Assembly (NCBI RefSeq): GCF_001431725.1
Contig: NZ_CP013106.1
Location: forward strand, 2,604,001-2,668,000
DNA: 64,000 nucleotides
Reading direction: 5' to 3'
DNA from: Halomonas huangheensis
GTDB lineage: Bacteria; Pseudomonadota; Gammaproteobacteria; Pseudomonadales; Halomonadaceae
In this document: positions 46,272 through 55,700 of the stretch, in pieces
How positions within the stretch are numbered: position 1 is the stretch's first letter
Layout: every line of letters starts with the position of its first letter
Program-made: the position numbers and the translations under genes
Notes under the pieces: model-generated
Told to the model about the DNA's origin: nothing
Databases searched by the model: none
The model's input: the letters and a program-made list of their open reading frames with translations, nothing else

Positions 46272-47549
46272 TTAATCCAACAGCGAAGGAATCCATGTCG
46301 AAAGGCTCGGAACGCCGGCCAGCAGCACCACTACCACGATGAATGCCGTGTAGAACGGTAATGATGCAACGATTGCCTTCTCATAGGGAACCTGTGCGAT
46401 CCTCGCCGCCGTCATCAAGGTCATACCCACCGGTGGCGTTACGTTGGCGATGTTGAGGGTAACGATCATGACAATTGCGAAATGCAGTGGATCAAACCCG
46501 AGGCTGACCATCGCCGGAACTACCACCGGGCCAATCACCACCAGTGCGGGCAGCACGTCCATCACCGTGCCGATAATGATCAACAACAGACACACCAGCA
46601 GGATCTGCACGAAGGCCACGTCACTGAGGACAGTGATCAGGGATGCCGCGTCCCTGGCAATGCCGGAGCGCGTCACAAACCAGCCAAGCACCGCAGACGT
46701 TGCGAGCAGGAAGAACACCACGCCGGAGAACTTCACAGTGGTCACCAACGCATCCATCACTTTGGCCAGGGTGAGGTTGCGATAGAACAGCATGCCAATC
46801 ACGATCGCGTACACCGCTGCGAACCCGGAAGCTTCGGTGATCGTGGTCATACCGGACAGGATGCCCCCGAGAATGATCAGCGGTACCAGCATCGCCGGCA
46901 ATGCCGAGAAAAAGGCCAGCAGCGCGACACGTAACGGCGTCGGTGCCTGCTTTGGATAGCCGCGACGCCATGCCAGGAAGCCACTGGTGGCCAGCAAGGC
47001 AAGCGTCATCAGCACACCCGGTATGATGCCGCCCGCAAAGAGGTCGATCACCGACACATCCCGCAACAGGGTGGCGTAGACCACCATCACCACGCTGGGA
47101 GGGATGATCGGGCCGATGATCGACGAACAGGCGGTAATCGCAGCGGCATATTCGGCATCATATCCCTGACGCTTCATCTCGGGGATCATGATCTTGCCGA
47201 TGGCTACCGTGTCGGTAATCGCCGCCCCGGTCAGTCCGGCAAAGAACAGCGACACCGTCACATTGACATGCGACAAGGCCCCCCGCACCCGACCGAACAA
47301 CGCATTGTTGAAGGCGATCAACTTTTGCGTCAGACCTCCCTGGTTCATCAATTCGGCAGTGAAGATGAAATATGGCACGGCGATCAACATGTAACCGGAC
47401 ACGCCAGAGAACATGCGATCCGCGATAATTCCCACCAGGCGTTCACCGCCTAGTTCATATACTCCGGCAACCCCCGATACAGCCATTACCACAGCGACAG
47501 GGGCGCCTATCGCCAACACCACAATGAAGGCCAGGATAGCAGCGGTCAT
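46272..47549 (-). CDS. dctM: TRAP transporter large membrane subunit
   Basis: 425 residues with about 12 membrane helices. VSLFFAGLTGAAITDTVAIGKIMIPEMKRQGYDAEYAAAITACSSIIGPIIPPSVVMVVYA is the DctM signature region, and IVMIVTLNIANVTPPVGMTLMTAA the second half-repeat. It uses the Na+ gradient to move a carboxylate or similar solute delivered by DctP. It overlaps dctQ by four bases (ATGA). The deacetylase gene begins 44 bases downstream, tying uptake to deacetylation. Confidence 0.93.
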   Translation of the reverse strand: MTAAILAFIVVLAIGAPVAVVMAVSGVAGVYELGGERLVGIIADRMFSGVSGYMLIAVPYFIFTAELMNQGGLTQKLIAFNNALFGRVRGALSHVNVTVSLFFAGLTGAAITDTVAIGKIMIPEMKRQGYDAEYAAAITACSSIIGPIIPPSVVMVVYATLLRDVSVIDLFAGGIIPGVLMTLALLATSGFLAWRRGYPKQAPTPLRVALLAFFSALPAMLVPLIILGGILSGMTTITEASGFAAVYAIVIGMLFYRNLTLAKVMDALVTTVKFSGVVFFLLATSAVLGWFVTRSGIARDAASLITVLSDVAFVQILLVCLLLIIIGTVMDVLPALVVIGPVVVPAMVSLGFDPLHFAIVMIVTLNIANVTPPVGMTLMTAARIAQVPYEKAIVASLPFYTAFIVVVVLLAGVPSLSTWIPSLLD

Positions 47550-48106
47550 GAGCGAGTCTCCTCGACAACGGCCCCACTTTCCGCACTGGACAGCACTTCA
47601 TCGATGATGGCGTTGTCATCGGTAAAGTGTTCCAGCAGACGGAAGCCCTGCGTCAGATGCAGCAGCATGATGGCACCACTGAGGGGCACCGCGAAGGTCG
47701 TCCACTTGTAGGAAATCTGGATGGTGTCCGACACCATGTAACTCTGTCGCGAATGGATGAAGAAATCCCAGCCATACACCATCATCAACACGGAGAGGCT
47801 GGCTATCACCATCAATGTTGCTACTGCAGCCACCACCACGAGCGGGCGCGGCAGGCACTTGACCATCAGCGTCATCGCCACATGTTCTCCAGAGTGCAAG
47901 GCGATGGTTGAGGAAATCAGGCCAATCCAGGGCAGGAACAACCGTGCCAGCGAGTACGTCCAGCTCAGCGCACCGCCGGTGAACAATGTATAGAGAAAGC
48001 CAGTGAAGGAAATTCCCAACATGGCAAGCACACAGCCTATGCAGAACACGATCGCGAGACGATTGACGCCATCACTCAGACGTTGAAGCAAACGGACTAG
48101 AGGCAT
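47546..48106 (-). CDS. dctQ: TRAP transporter small membrane subunit
   Basis: 186 residues with four membrane helices (for example FCIGCVLAMLGISFTGFLYTLF and VVVAAVATLMVIASLSVLMMVYGWDFF). SLARLFLPWIGLISSTIALHSGEHVAMTLMV is the typical DctQ core. It pairs with DctM to form the membrane unit. A hairpin with a T-run separates it from dctP, which would keep dctQ and dctM mRNA below dctP mRNA. Confidence 0.9.
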   Translation of the reverse strand: MPLVRLLQRLSDGVNRLAIVFCIGCVLAMLGISFTGFLYTLFTGGALSWTYSLARLFLPWIGLISSTIALHSGEHVAMTLMVKCLPRPLVVVAAVATLMVIASLSVLMMVYGWDFFIHSRQSYMVSDTIQISYKWTTFAVPLSGAIMLLHLTQGFRLLEHFTDDNAIIDEVLSSAESGAVVEETRS

Positions 48107-48135
48107 GGGAAGAATGACTCACGCAATGGGCATGG

Positions 48136-48169
48136 AAAAATACCCGGACGCCACCACCGACGCCCGGGT
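48136..48169 (-). terminator. Attenuating terminator between dctP and dctQ
   Basis: On the minus strand ACCCGG pairs with CCGGGT and the stem continues inward with G-U pairs to about 11 pairs; TTTTT follows. It lies between dctP and dctQ in the transcribed direction, suiting partial termination so that the binding protein is made in excess. Confidence 0.75.
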
Positions 48170-48176
48170 CTGGTCA

Positions 48177-49283
48177 TCACTGACCGTAACGCTGATAGGC
48201 TTGCTGCGGCAGTGACTCACGCAGTGAATCCACCTGTGCCAGCAGGTCATCGATCAACTGTGCATCGAGCCCGAAGTCATCGACGATCCAGCTTTTCCAG
48301 GCCGGACGAGCGGCCTCGGACATACGTTGACGCTCCTCGATCGGCATGATGTAGCACTCGCTGAACTTCTCGCAGGAAGCCTGCCAACTGCCGGTGGCCA
48401 GCATTGCCGATGCACCATGGCTCATGGCCACCGCTTCGCGCGCGGCATCGGTGATCACTCGCTGGTAATCCTCGGACAATTCCTGGAACCAGCTTTCGCT
48501 GACTACCCAACTGGCGCTGTTGTATACGTGTCCGGTCAAGGTGGTGTAGTCGGTCACTTCATCAAGGCCAAAGGTGGTGTTGATGACTGGCGCATTGAAT
48601 TGACCATCGGCCAGCCCGGTCTCCAGCGCCGTGATCAACTCACCCCATGGCAAGGGTGTGGCCGAAGCCCCCAGCGCTTCCATGGTGGCGACGTGTGCGG
48701 GATTCTCCTCGGTGCGAATATTGAGCCCTTCCAGGTCCTCAACGGTCTTGATCAAACGCTCATTGTTGGTGAAGGCCACGAAGCCACCGCCATCATCGAA
48801 GGTACCGAGATAACGCATATCAGCCTGCTCAATGGCGCCGTGCATGAAGTCGGCGAACCATTCACCATCGAAGAAGGCCCACGCCTGACGCCAGTTATCG
48901 AACAGAAAAGGTGCGGTAACGGCCTGATATTCGGGATAGAACGATGACATGGCTCCGGAGGTGAGAACGGTCGACTGCAACGCACGTCCGCCTGACTGCA
49001 CTTGTGAGCCGGTCTCAACCTCGGAGCCCATCTGACCACCGGGAAAGATCGTCACCACGACGTCGCCATCGGTACGGCTCTCGACCAGTTCCTTGAAGTG
49101 CACCAACGCCGGATAGATGCTGTTGTTGGTCATGCTTTCCGGGATCAGCGTGGCAATCGCCATTTCATGGCTCTGTGCCTGAGCCTGCCCTGCACCGCCT
49201 GCCAGGGCCAGCGGCAACATCGCCAATGCCAGCCAGCTCCGTCCGGCGATGGCGTGGCCTTTACCTTGCGTAGAAATCGGCAT
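48177..49283 (-). CDS. dctP: TRAP transporter periplasmic substrate-binding protein
   Basis: 368 residues. A signal peptide (SWLALAMLPLALAGGAGQAQAQ) precedes the DctP fold: FKELVESRTDGDVVVTIFPGGQMGSEVE, FDDGGGFVAFTNNERLIKTVEDLEGLNIRTEENPAHVATMEALGASATPLPWGELITALETGLADGQ. The Arg in NIRTEENP is the conserved carboxylate-binding residue, so the ligand probably carries a carboxylate. It is the first gene of the transporter set, and three and a half 17-base repeats lie 130-200 bases upstream. Confidence 0.92.
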   Translation of the reverse strand: MPISTQGKGHAIAGRSWLALAMLPLALAGGAGQAQAQSHEMAIATLIPESMTNNSIYPALVHFKELVESRTDGDVVVTIFPGGQMGSEVETGSQVQSGGRALQSTVLTSGAMSSFYPEYQAVTAPFLFDNWRQAWAFFDGEWFADFMHGAIEQADMRYLGTFDDGGGFVAFTNNERLIKTVEDLEGLNIRTEENPAHVATMEALGASATPLPWGELITALETGLADGQFNAPVINTTFGLDEVTDYTTLTGHVYNSASWVVSESWFQELSEDYQRVITDAAREAVAMSHGASAMLATGSWQASCEKFSECYIMPIEERQRMSEAARPAWKSWIVDDFGLDAQLIDDLLAQVDSLRESLPQQAYQRYGQ

Positions 49284-49699
49284 GACTGCCTCCTGTTGTC
49301 ATTATTGTGGTGTGCTGGTTTGAATCGATCGTGTTGTCTTGAATCGTGTTGACGTGCACGGGCTGCACCCTGCACGACCTGTCATGTTGGTAGGGGGGGG
49401 GTAATCCCCTTGTCGTAATGATTGATCGGTCGTAATGATTGATCGGTCGTGATGATTGATCGGTCGTGATGATCTCTTTGTAATGATGATCTCTGAGCCT
49501 GGGTTGTCCTTGTCATTTTCGCTTGCCCGAGACTACGCAGGTCTTGCCTGAAACCAGGCATTTCGAGCACCGCTATCACCGGGACATACCGACAGGACAT
49601 ACCAGGCAACAGAACAGACGAGGAAATGAAGACACGCAAGAGCCACACCTCATCGCAGCGACGAGGCGTTTAATCGTTATGGATGTGATGTTGTGGAGC
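49284..49699. other. dctP upstream region
   Basis: About 415 bases between dctP and the 3' end of the araC-type gene. It contains the 17-base repeats (49412-49478) and a run of nine G at about 49393. No protein gene is supported. It should hold the dctP promoter and probably its regulator sites. Confidence 0.6.
49412..49478 (-). repeat. 17-base tandem repeat upstream of dctP
   Basis: Units GTCGTAATGATTGATCG (twice), GTCGTGATGATTGATCG, then the partial GTCGTGATGATC. The period is exactly 17 bases with no spacers. The position in the promoter region and the neighbouring AraC-type gene make these candidate regulator-binding sites. Confidence 0.9.
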
Positions 49700-50482
49700 T
49701 CAGGCGCTACGGATGCGCATCATGCGTTGGGTCGAGGGCGCAAGCCCGAATTGACGGCGGTAGGCCCTGGAAAAGCTGCCTTGATCGCGAAAACCCACCT
49801 GGCTACCGATCTGACCAAGAGGTAGCTCACTATGCTCAATCAGTGCCTGAGCATGCATAAGTCTGCGCTGTTGCACATATGCCTGGGGTGTCATATCTGT
49901 CGCGAGACGAAAACAATGATGGAAATGACCCGGGCTCAGCGCGCACAGCCGGGCAAGATCAGCTACCCGAATGTCATCAGCGAGATGCTGATCTATCCAG
50001 CCATCAACGCGACGCAGGTCCAGGCGCCCGCTGACCGCATGCTGGTGACGCGGCATCAGTAACGCCGGCTTGTCTTCCTCAAGATGCAGGTAGAGCGCAC
50101 GCAACAACAAGGCGGATATCTCGCTACTGAGCGTGGGGAACTGCTCGAACTGCTGCATCAGGCTACCGGTCATCAGCTGCAATCCAACCGGCACCGTAAA
50201 GAAACGTGGACGATCAAACAGGCGATCGACCAGCTCACTGCCTCCGCTATTGCCAGTGACCGGCACATCGAGAACGAAGGTCCGGTTGCAACCATCTCCA
50301 AGGTAATCGTGATGGTGATCACAGGGGATCAGGCAGCCACGCGCTTCCGTGATCTGGTCACCACAACCTTCTATGGCCAGCTCAGTGCTGCCACAGGTCG
50401 CGAGAATCAGTTGGTGATAGCGGTGAGTATGGGCGACATACTCATGGGCCAGAGTACGCGCCTGAAGATCAATGACAGACAT
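49700..50482 (-). CDS. AraC-family transcriptional regulator
   Basis: 260 residues. The C-terminal domain carries two helix-turn-helix motifs: IRVADLARLCALSPGHFHHCFRLATDMTPQAYVQQRRL and LPLGQIGSQVGFRDQGSFSRAYRRQFGLAPSTQR. The N-terminal part (VAHTHRYHQLILATCGSTELAIEG) looks like the cupin ligand domain. Placed between the TRAP set and the second deacetylase, it probably activates the locus when the transported compound is present. Tandem repeats lie both upstream of its own gene and upstream of dctP. Confidence 0.88.
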   Translation of the reverse strand: MSVIDLQARTLAHEYVAHTHRYHQLILATCGSTELAIEGCGDQITEARGCLIPCDHHHDYLGDGCNRTFVLDVPVTGNSGGSELVDRLFDRPRFFTVPVGLQLMTGSLMQQFEQFPTLSSEISALLLRALYLHLEEDKPALLMPRHQHAVSGRLDLRRVDGWIDQHLADDIRVADLARLCALSPGHFHHCFRLATDMTPQAYVQQRRLMHAQALIEHSELPLGQIGSQVGFRDQGSFSRAYRRQFGLAPSTQRMMRIRSA

Positions 50483-50778
50483 GGAATCGCTCGCTGCGAG
50501 ACTCGCGTATTGTCACGCCCTCCAACCATGCCGCGTTCAACCCGGGATGGCAAGGCCGTCCCACGAGCCACAATCACGGCGTTTCAACGCCTTGCTCACT
50601 GTTCGAACGCCTTGCTCACTACTCGAACACCCTGCTCACTACTCGAACACCCTGCTCACTGTGAAGGTATGTCGACACCGGCGCTGGTCTGGTCTGGACT
50701 GGCCGGTGTCGAACATATGGCTGGCGCGAGCGTTGAACAGGACAGGAACACGCCAGCGATACCGGAACTCAGCGCGAC
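50483..50778. other. araC-type gene upstream region with 20-base repeats
   Basis: About 300 bases holding four exact-period 20-base repeats (50581-50660). No coding sequence or terminator was recognised. It lies downstream of the second deacetylase gene. Confidence 0.6.
50581..50660. repeat. Four-copy 20-base tandem repeat upstream of the araC-type gene
   Basis: Units GTTTCAACGCCTTGCTCACT, GTTCGAACGCCTTGCTCACT and two of ACTCGAACACCCTGCTCACT. The 20-base period is close to two helical turns, so a regulator bound to each unit would sit on one face of the DNA. They begin 99 bases upstream of the regulator start codon. Confidence 0.93.
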
Positions 50779-51813
50779 TCAGGCGTCGTTGAACCCCCGC
50801 AGGAACGCCGCCAGGTTGTGGCCAAGTGTGGCTGTCGGGTATCCCCCTTCCTGAACCAACAGCGTCGGTATCCCCAGTTCGCCGATCTGACGACCGATGG
50901 CGACAAAATCCTGGGTTTCCAATCCCATGCCCGCCAGTGGATCGTCCTTGTGGGCATTGAGACCCAGCGCAACGATCAACGCATCCGGGCTGAAACTGGC
51001 CATGGCGTCGATCAGTTGGTCGACACCCGACTGGAAAGCCTCGCCATCACTGCCCAGTGGCAACGGAATATTGAGGTTGGCACCATCTCCGGGGCCAATT
51101 CCGCGCTCCTCCGCGGTTCCCCAGAAGAACGGATAGAAGTCACTGGGATCGGCGTGCACCGAGCCGGTCCACACATCGCCGCGATCGTAGAATATCTCCT
51201 GGGTGCCATTACCATGACGTAAATCGATATCGAGAATCGCCACCTGGGAAAACTTCTCGCGCAGCACCACCGCCGCCAGCGCAGGATTATTGATGAAGCA
51301 GAACCCACCGGCACGGTCCGGGCCGGCATGGTGACCTGGCGGACGGCACAGGGCGTAGGCGGAACCAGCGCCATCGACGATGCTTTCCGCCGCCGCTTGA
51401 ACGGTAGCCGCGCTGGCCAGAATCCCCTTGAAACTGCCTTCGGTCATCGGGCAGGCCATATCATGCAGGTGCCACCCTGCCTGCCCGGCGGGATGGCGTG
51501 GATAATGCTTGCCCGTGGTGGTGGGATGAACACTGGGCGCGACGATGTCACTACCATCCGACAAGTCATGCCAGCGATGATAGATCGTCTCGAGAAAGTC
51601 CAGGTAACGCTCGGTATGAATTTCCTTGAGCCGCTCGCGAAGTCTTGGGCTATCAATCTCTGTCGGCTCGGTCAATTCCAAGCCGGCTTCTGCCACCCCT
51701 TGCTTCAATAGCTCCGTCCGCCCATGCCCTTCAGGGGACTCGGCCAGTGCACCACGCCGGAAGAAATACGGCGGTGCATGACACTCCTGGTCGGGATGAT
51801 AGAAAAGTTTCAT
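50779..51813 (-). CDS. Class II deacetylase paralogue lacking two zinc ligands (probable pseudoenzyme)
   Basis: 344 residues, aligning end to end without gaps through the core with the deacetylase at 45181-46227 and highly similar to it. The His pair (RPPGHHAGPDRAGG, H161-H162) and Tyr325 (QEGGYP) are kept. The zinc site is not: ILDIDLRHGNGTQ has Arg in place of His199, and VALGLNAHKDD has Asn in place of Asp286. Only Asp197 remains. Codons CGT and AAT are each one base from His and Asp codons. Loss of two of three ligands should abolish zinc hydrolysis, so the protein may be a pseudoenzyme with a binding or regulatory role. The frame is intact. ATG 51813 matches the paralogue start. Confidence 0.88.
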   Translation of the reverse strand: MKLFYHPDQECHAPPYFFRRGALAESPEGHGRTELLKQGVAEAGLELTEPTEIDSPRLRERLKEIHTERYLDFLETIYHRWHDLSDGSDIVAPSVHPTTTGKHYPRHPAGQAGWHLHDMACPMTEGSFKGILASAATVQAAAESIVDGAGSAYALCRPPGHHAGPDRAGGFCFINNPALAAVVLREKFSQVAILDIDLRHGNGTQEIFYDRGDVWTGSVHADPSDFYPFFWGTAEERGIGPGDGANLNIPLPLGSDGEAFQSGVDQLIDAMASFSPDALIVALGLNAHKDDPLAGMGLETQDFVAIGRQIGELGIPTLLVQEGGYPTATLGHNLAAFLRGFNDA

Positions 51814-52126
51814 CAGTTCTGGTCTCCTGTCAAAACGGTCCCTGTGCGTTGTCCCCAACTCGCGAGGACCAGGCGTCTCTCACCCCATTTCGAGGGTCAG
51901 CGGCTGTGACGACACAGGGATCCTTATTGATATTGCAGGAAAACCGGTCCGAAGTACCAGCATTGAATCATCAATCCTGCGCCAGTCAGGCACGGAGTCA
52001 TGATCTGGCGCTGGCAGTCACAGCGTATTCTTATGGAGTCAAGACAGGCAGGATGTCAGACAGATAGCGCAACACCTGGTGCAACGGTTAGCGCAACTCT
52101 GGGGCAAACTGAACCGTCGTACGGGA
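51814..52126. other. Intergenic region upstream of the second deacetylase
   Basis: About 310 bases. It should carry the promoter of the deacetylase paralogue. No repeat, RNA gene or coding sequence was recognised. Confidence 0.5.
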
Positions 52127-52315
52127 TCAGCAACGCCCCTTCTTCGCCTGTCCTGGCGGGCAGAAACCACCGCTGCTGCGATAGTAGCGGTCATCATGAC
52201 GATGATCGTCATCGAGAATGATCAACGGCTCGGGGGTAATACGCGCCGGATGGTAACTACACCCCGCCGCCAGCAGTGCCAGGGCAATCAGGCCCAGAGA
52301 CAATGGAATTCGCAT
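52127..52315 (-). CDS. Small lipoprotein, His/Asp-rich
   Basis: 62 residues. MRIPLSLGLIALALLAAGCSYHP is a lipoprotein signal with lipobox LAAGC. The mature part is about 43 residues, with ILDDDHRHDDRYYRSSG, a cluster of Asp, His and Arg, and a CPPGQAKKGRC tail with two further cysteines. Basic purine-rich sequence with GGAGAAGACC precedes ATG 52315. It would be anchored to the inner or outer membrane. I do not recognise the family. Its short length leaves some doubt, but signal and ribosome site support a real gene. Confidence 0.7.
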   Translation of the reverse strand: MRIPLSLGLIALALLAAGCSYHPARITPEPLIILDDDHRHDDRYYRSSGGFCPPGQAKKGRC

Positions 52316-52704
52316 GGTCTTCTCCTCATGGTAGATGTGCAGAGAATACCAATTTTTGCCGCATCCCCCATGTCGACACATGGAGACAGCTAGTGTCGGG
52401 AAAGGGAGACAGGACTGAAAAGAGAGAAGAAGTAAGAAGCAAGAAGCAAACGTCGAGCCTTGAGCAGCGAGCCACCCAGCACTGCCCCAGTGGACCCAGG
52501 CAACAATTGGGAGTCACTTCAGCCCAGGGGTCAGGGTTACTTCAACCTTACCTCTTGAAACTTACCTCTCGAGCTGCTTGCAGCTCGAAAAAAACTGCGC
52601 GAACCAAACCCACAACGGTTCGCGCAGGGCCAGCGTCCTGCCGGCACGGGACAACGGCCACAGACAAGGGGGCACCCAACCCGCGGCCGAAGCTCCGCTG
52701 CTCT
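52316..52704. other. Intergenic region with purine-rich inverted arms and a terminator
   Basis: About 390 bases. It holds a purine-rich arm (GAAGAAGTAAGAAGCAAGAAG, near 52429) and its pyrimidine-rich counterpart (CCTTACCTCTTGAAACTTACC, near 52548), then the terminator of the giant gene. No coding sequence is supported. Confidence 0.6.
52588..52627 (-). terminator. Rho-independent terminator of the giant secreted protein gene
   Basis: On the minus strand CTGCGCGAACC and GGTTCGCGCAG form an 11-pair perfect stem with an 11-base loop, followed by seven T. It is about 80 bases past the stop codon. Confidence 0.95.
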
Positions 52705-55700
52705 TTAGATCAAGCTACCTGAATCATCATCCTGAACTCCTTGCAGGCCGACATCGTCGCTGACCGGCGGTTCGTCAATGACCGGCGGTGCCGTCTCCAG
52801 CTCATTCAACGCCAGCAAGGTATTGAAGAACTGAGTAGAGGACGGTGCATCCGCGTCCCGGGAAATCTGGAACGATGCCAGATCCTGTGAGCCACCATTG
52901 AAGGTCAGGCGCAACACCTGAACGCCGGCTTCCAGCTCCAGGTCTACCGATGCGCTGTCGTTGTAACTGCCCCAGGCGCCGGAGTTGGGTGTTGCGGTGC
53001 TGGCCTCGTCATAAACTGAGCCGCCCTTCTCCACCGAGGCGGTAATACTGCGTCCATTGCTCGGGTTGGAAGTGACAAAGTTCAGCGTATGCGTACCAGC
53101 CTGCTCGACATTGATGGTGTACTCCACCCACTCGCCATCCTCGATCCAGCCGATCGCTTCACCCTGGCCAACAATATCCACCGGGGTATCACGGAAGCTC
53201 GACCCCAATTGATCGCTGGACAGCTCGTTGTAGGCCACATCCTGTTCACCTTCATCGAACAACGCGGCATCCAGCTCCAGGCCGGTATCGGCATCCACCT
53301 GCCAGGGAGTTCCACCAGCGTTGAAGGCCTGCTGACCGTCACGCGAGAGGCTGAACGATGCCAGATCCTGTGAGCCGCCATTGAAGGTCAGACGCAGCAC
53401 CTGTTCGCCCTGCTCCAGTTGCACCTGGGTTTCCTCGGTAGGCTGGAAGTTGCTCCACGACCCAGTTGGCGGAACCGCCACCGACGATGCGGTCACATAG
53501 GGCGAGTCACCATCCTTGCTGAAACTTGCGGTGATCGAGCGTATAGCACCCCCAGAGTCACCCAGCGCGGAAAGGAACGACAGATCGTAGTTTCCGGCTT
53601 CAGTGACGTTGATGGTGTACTCGATCCATTCCCCATTCTCGACCCAGCCGATGGCATTGCCGTTGCCGACGATGTCCACGCCTTCGTCACGGAAGTCTGA
53701 TCCAAGTTGGGTTTCACTGGAGTCGTTGTAGGCCACGTCCTGGCCGCCGGTGTCATAATTCACCGCATCCAGAGTCAACCCATCGGCATCGACCTGCCAG
53801 GGTGTCTGCGTCGCGTTGAAGGGCTGCTGTTCATCTGCCACTGCCACCTGATCCAGCGTGAACGAGGCCAGATCAAGCTGTCCGCCGTTGAAGGTCAGAC
53901 GCAACACCTGCTCGCCTTCTTCCAGTTCGAAGCTCAGTGGCCCGACCTCGTCGAAGCTGGTGAAGCTATCGGTATCGGTCACCCCCACAGTCTGGCTGCC
54001 GGTATAGAAACTACCGCCCTTCTCGAAGGCCGCGGTGATCGACTTGCCGCCGGTGGTCGCCGCAGCCAGGAAGTTCAGGGTATAGGTCCCGGCCTGCTCG
54101 ACATTCAGCGTGTACTCGACCCACTCACCATCGGCGATATACCCCAGCGCCTGGGTACCGAACGTGATGTCCACGGCTTCGTCAGCCCGATAGCCCTCAC
54201 CCTGATGAGCCGTCGTGGTGTCGTTGTAGGCCACGCCCTGGCCACCGTTATCGTAGAGCTTCGCTTCCAGGGTCAAGCCATCACTACCCACCGACCAGGG
54301 CGTTTCACTGCCATTGAAGGCGGTCTGTTCGTCCGGCGTGGGGTTATCGATGAAGTTCGGCACGCCATCACCGTCATCATCATCGTAGAGGTCGATACGT
54401 CCATTACCATCGGCATCTTCAGCACCGGTGGGATCATAGGCGGTGACGTTCTCCACCAGGAAGATGTTGTCGTTGTAGTCGTAGTTAACGCCGGCATAGT
54501 CCTGGATGACGATGTAGGTATCGGGAATCACGTTACCCGCAGCGTCCTTGGCCACATAGACGCGGATCAAGTGACCATCGTTGGCATCCCAGTTGAGGTT
54601 GGTACCTGGATTACCGATGGCATCGATGCTGTCTTCGTAGAGGTTGGCATCCGGGTCGGACCATGAAATGTAGCCCTGACGACCGGATATCTCGGCGAAG
54701 AAGCCGAACGGATCATCCCTGTCGAGGTTGATGCTGGCCAACTGGCTGCCATTGTTCAGCGTACGCGGCAGCAACGTCTGCCCGTCCGCCTCATCGTGGG
54801 CAATGATCTCGTTGATATCGCGACTGTCGACATCGTGAATGAACAACCGCGCGATATCCCCTTGGGTATGATAAGCCGCCAACTGGGTGATCTTGATCGG
54901 CGAACTACCATCGGCACGCTGGAAGTATGGCGCCAGAATTTCATCGCCATTGGCTTCCACCAGCCCACCCTGGTTCATCTGCCCCTCAGCAACATCGGTC
55001 GAGTAGCCAAAAGCGTTGACGATCTCCTGCACCGTCGGCTCCTGGCCGTTCTCCGATTGCCCCTGGGCGATCCCGGCGAGAGTGACAACCTTCTCTCCTT
55101 CATCAGGATCACTGGAGTTGATGATCAGGTTCGCTTCATAGAGGCTGCCATCATCATTGTCGGACGCGATGAAACGTACCTCGATGTCGATCGACTGCCC
55201 TGGCTCCAGTACGACGGAGTCGAAAGCGGACACCAATTCGAACAATGCCGGGTCGCTGACCTCGACACTGTTGATGGCAAGATCCTCGAAACCATCATTA
55301 CGCAGCGTCAGCGTGGCCACGTCATGCACCTGCTGATCGCCGTTGGCAGGGTTCTCGATCCGCGACATCACCAGCCGATCATCGGATGGCACACCATCAT
55401 TGTTGATGACCGTCAGATCACCACCGGTGACCGGCGACACGCCCTCGATCAGAAAGACGTTGTCGTTGTAGTCATAGTTGATCCCGGTGTAATCCATGAT
55501 GCCCAGATAGGTATTGGGTATCACATTACCGTCGGCATCGAGGGCGCGGAACATGCGCACGGTATAACCGCGCTCGATTCCATCGGCATCCGCCGGGGGT
55601 GTACCGCCACCGGTCGGATTGAGCGACGGATCGGTCGACAGGTCGGCCACTTCGAAACCAAATACACCGTTGCCATTCCAGCCTGAGGGAATGTCCGAGA

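Noticed and set aside
50581..50660. CRISPR array
   Set aside because: The 20-base units follow one another without spacers and there are no cas genes nearby.
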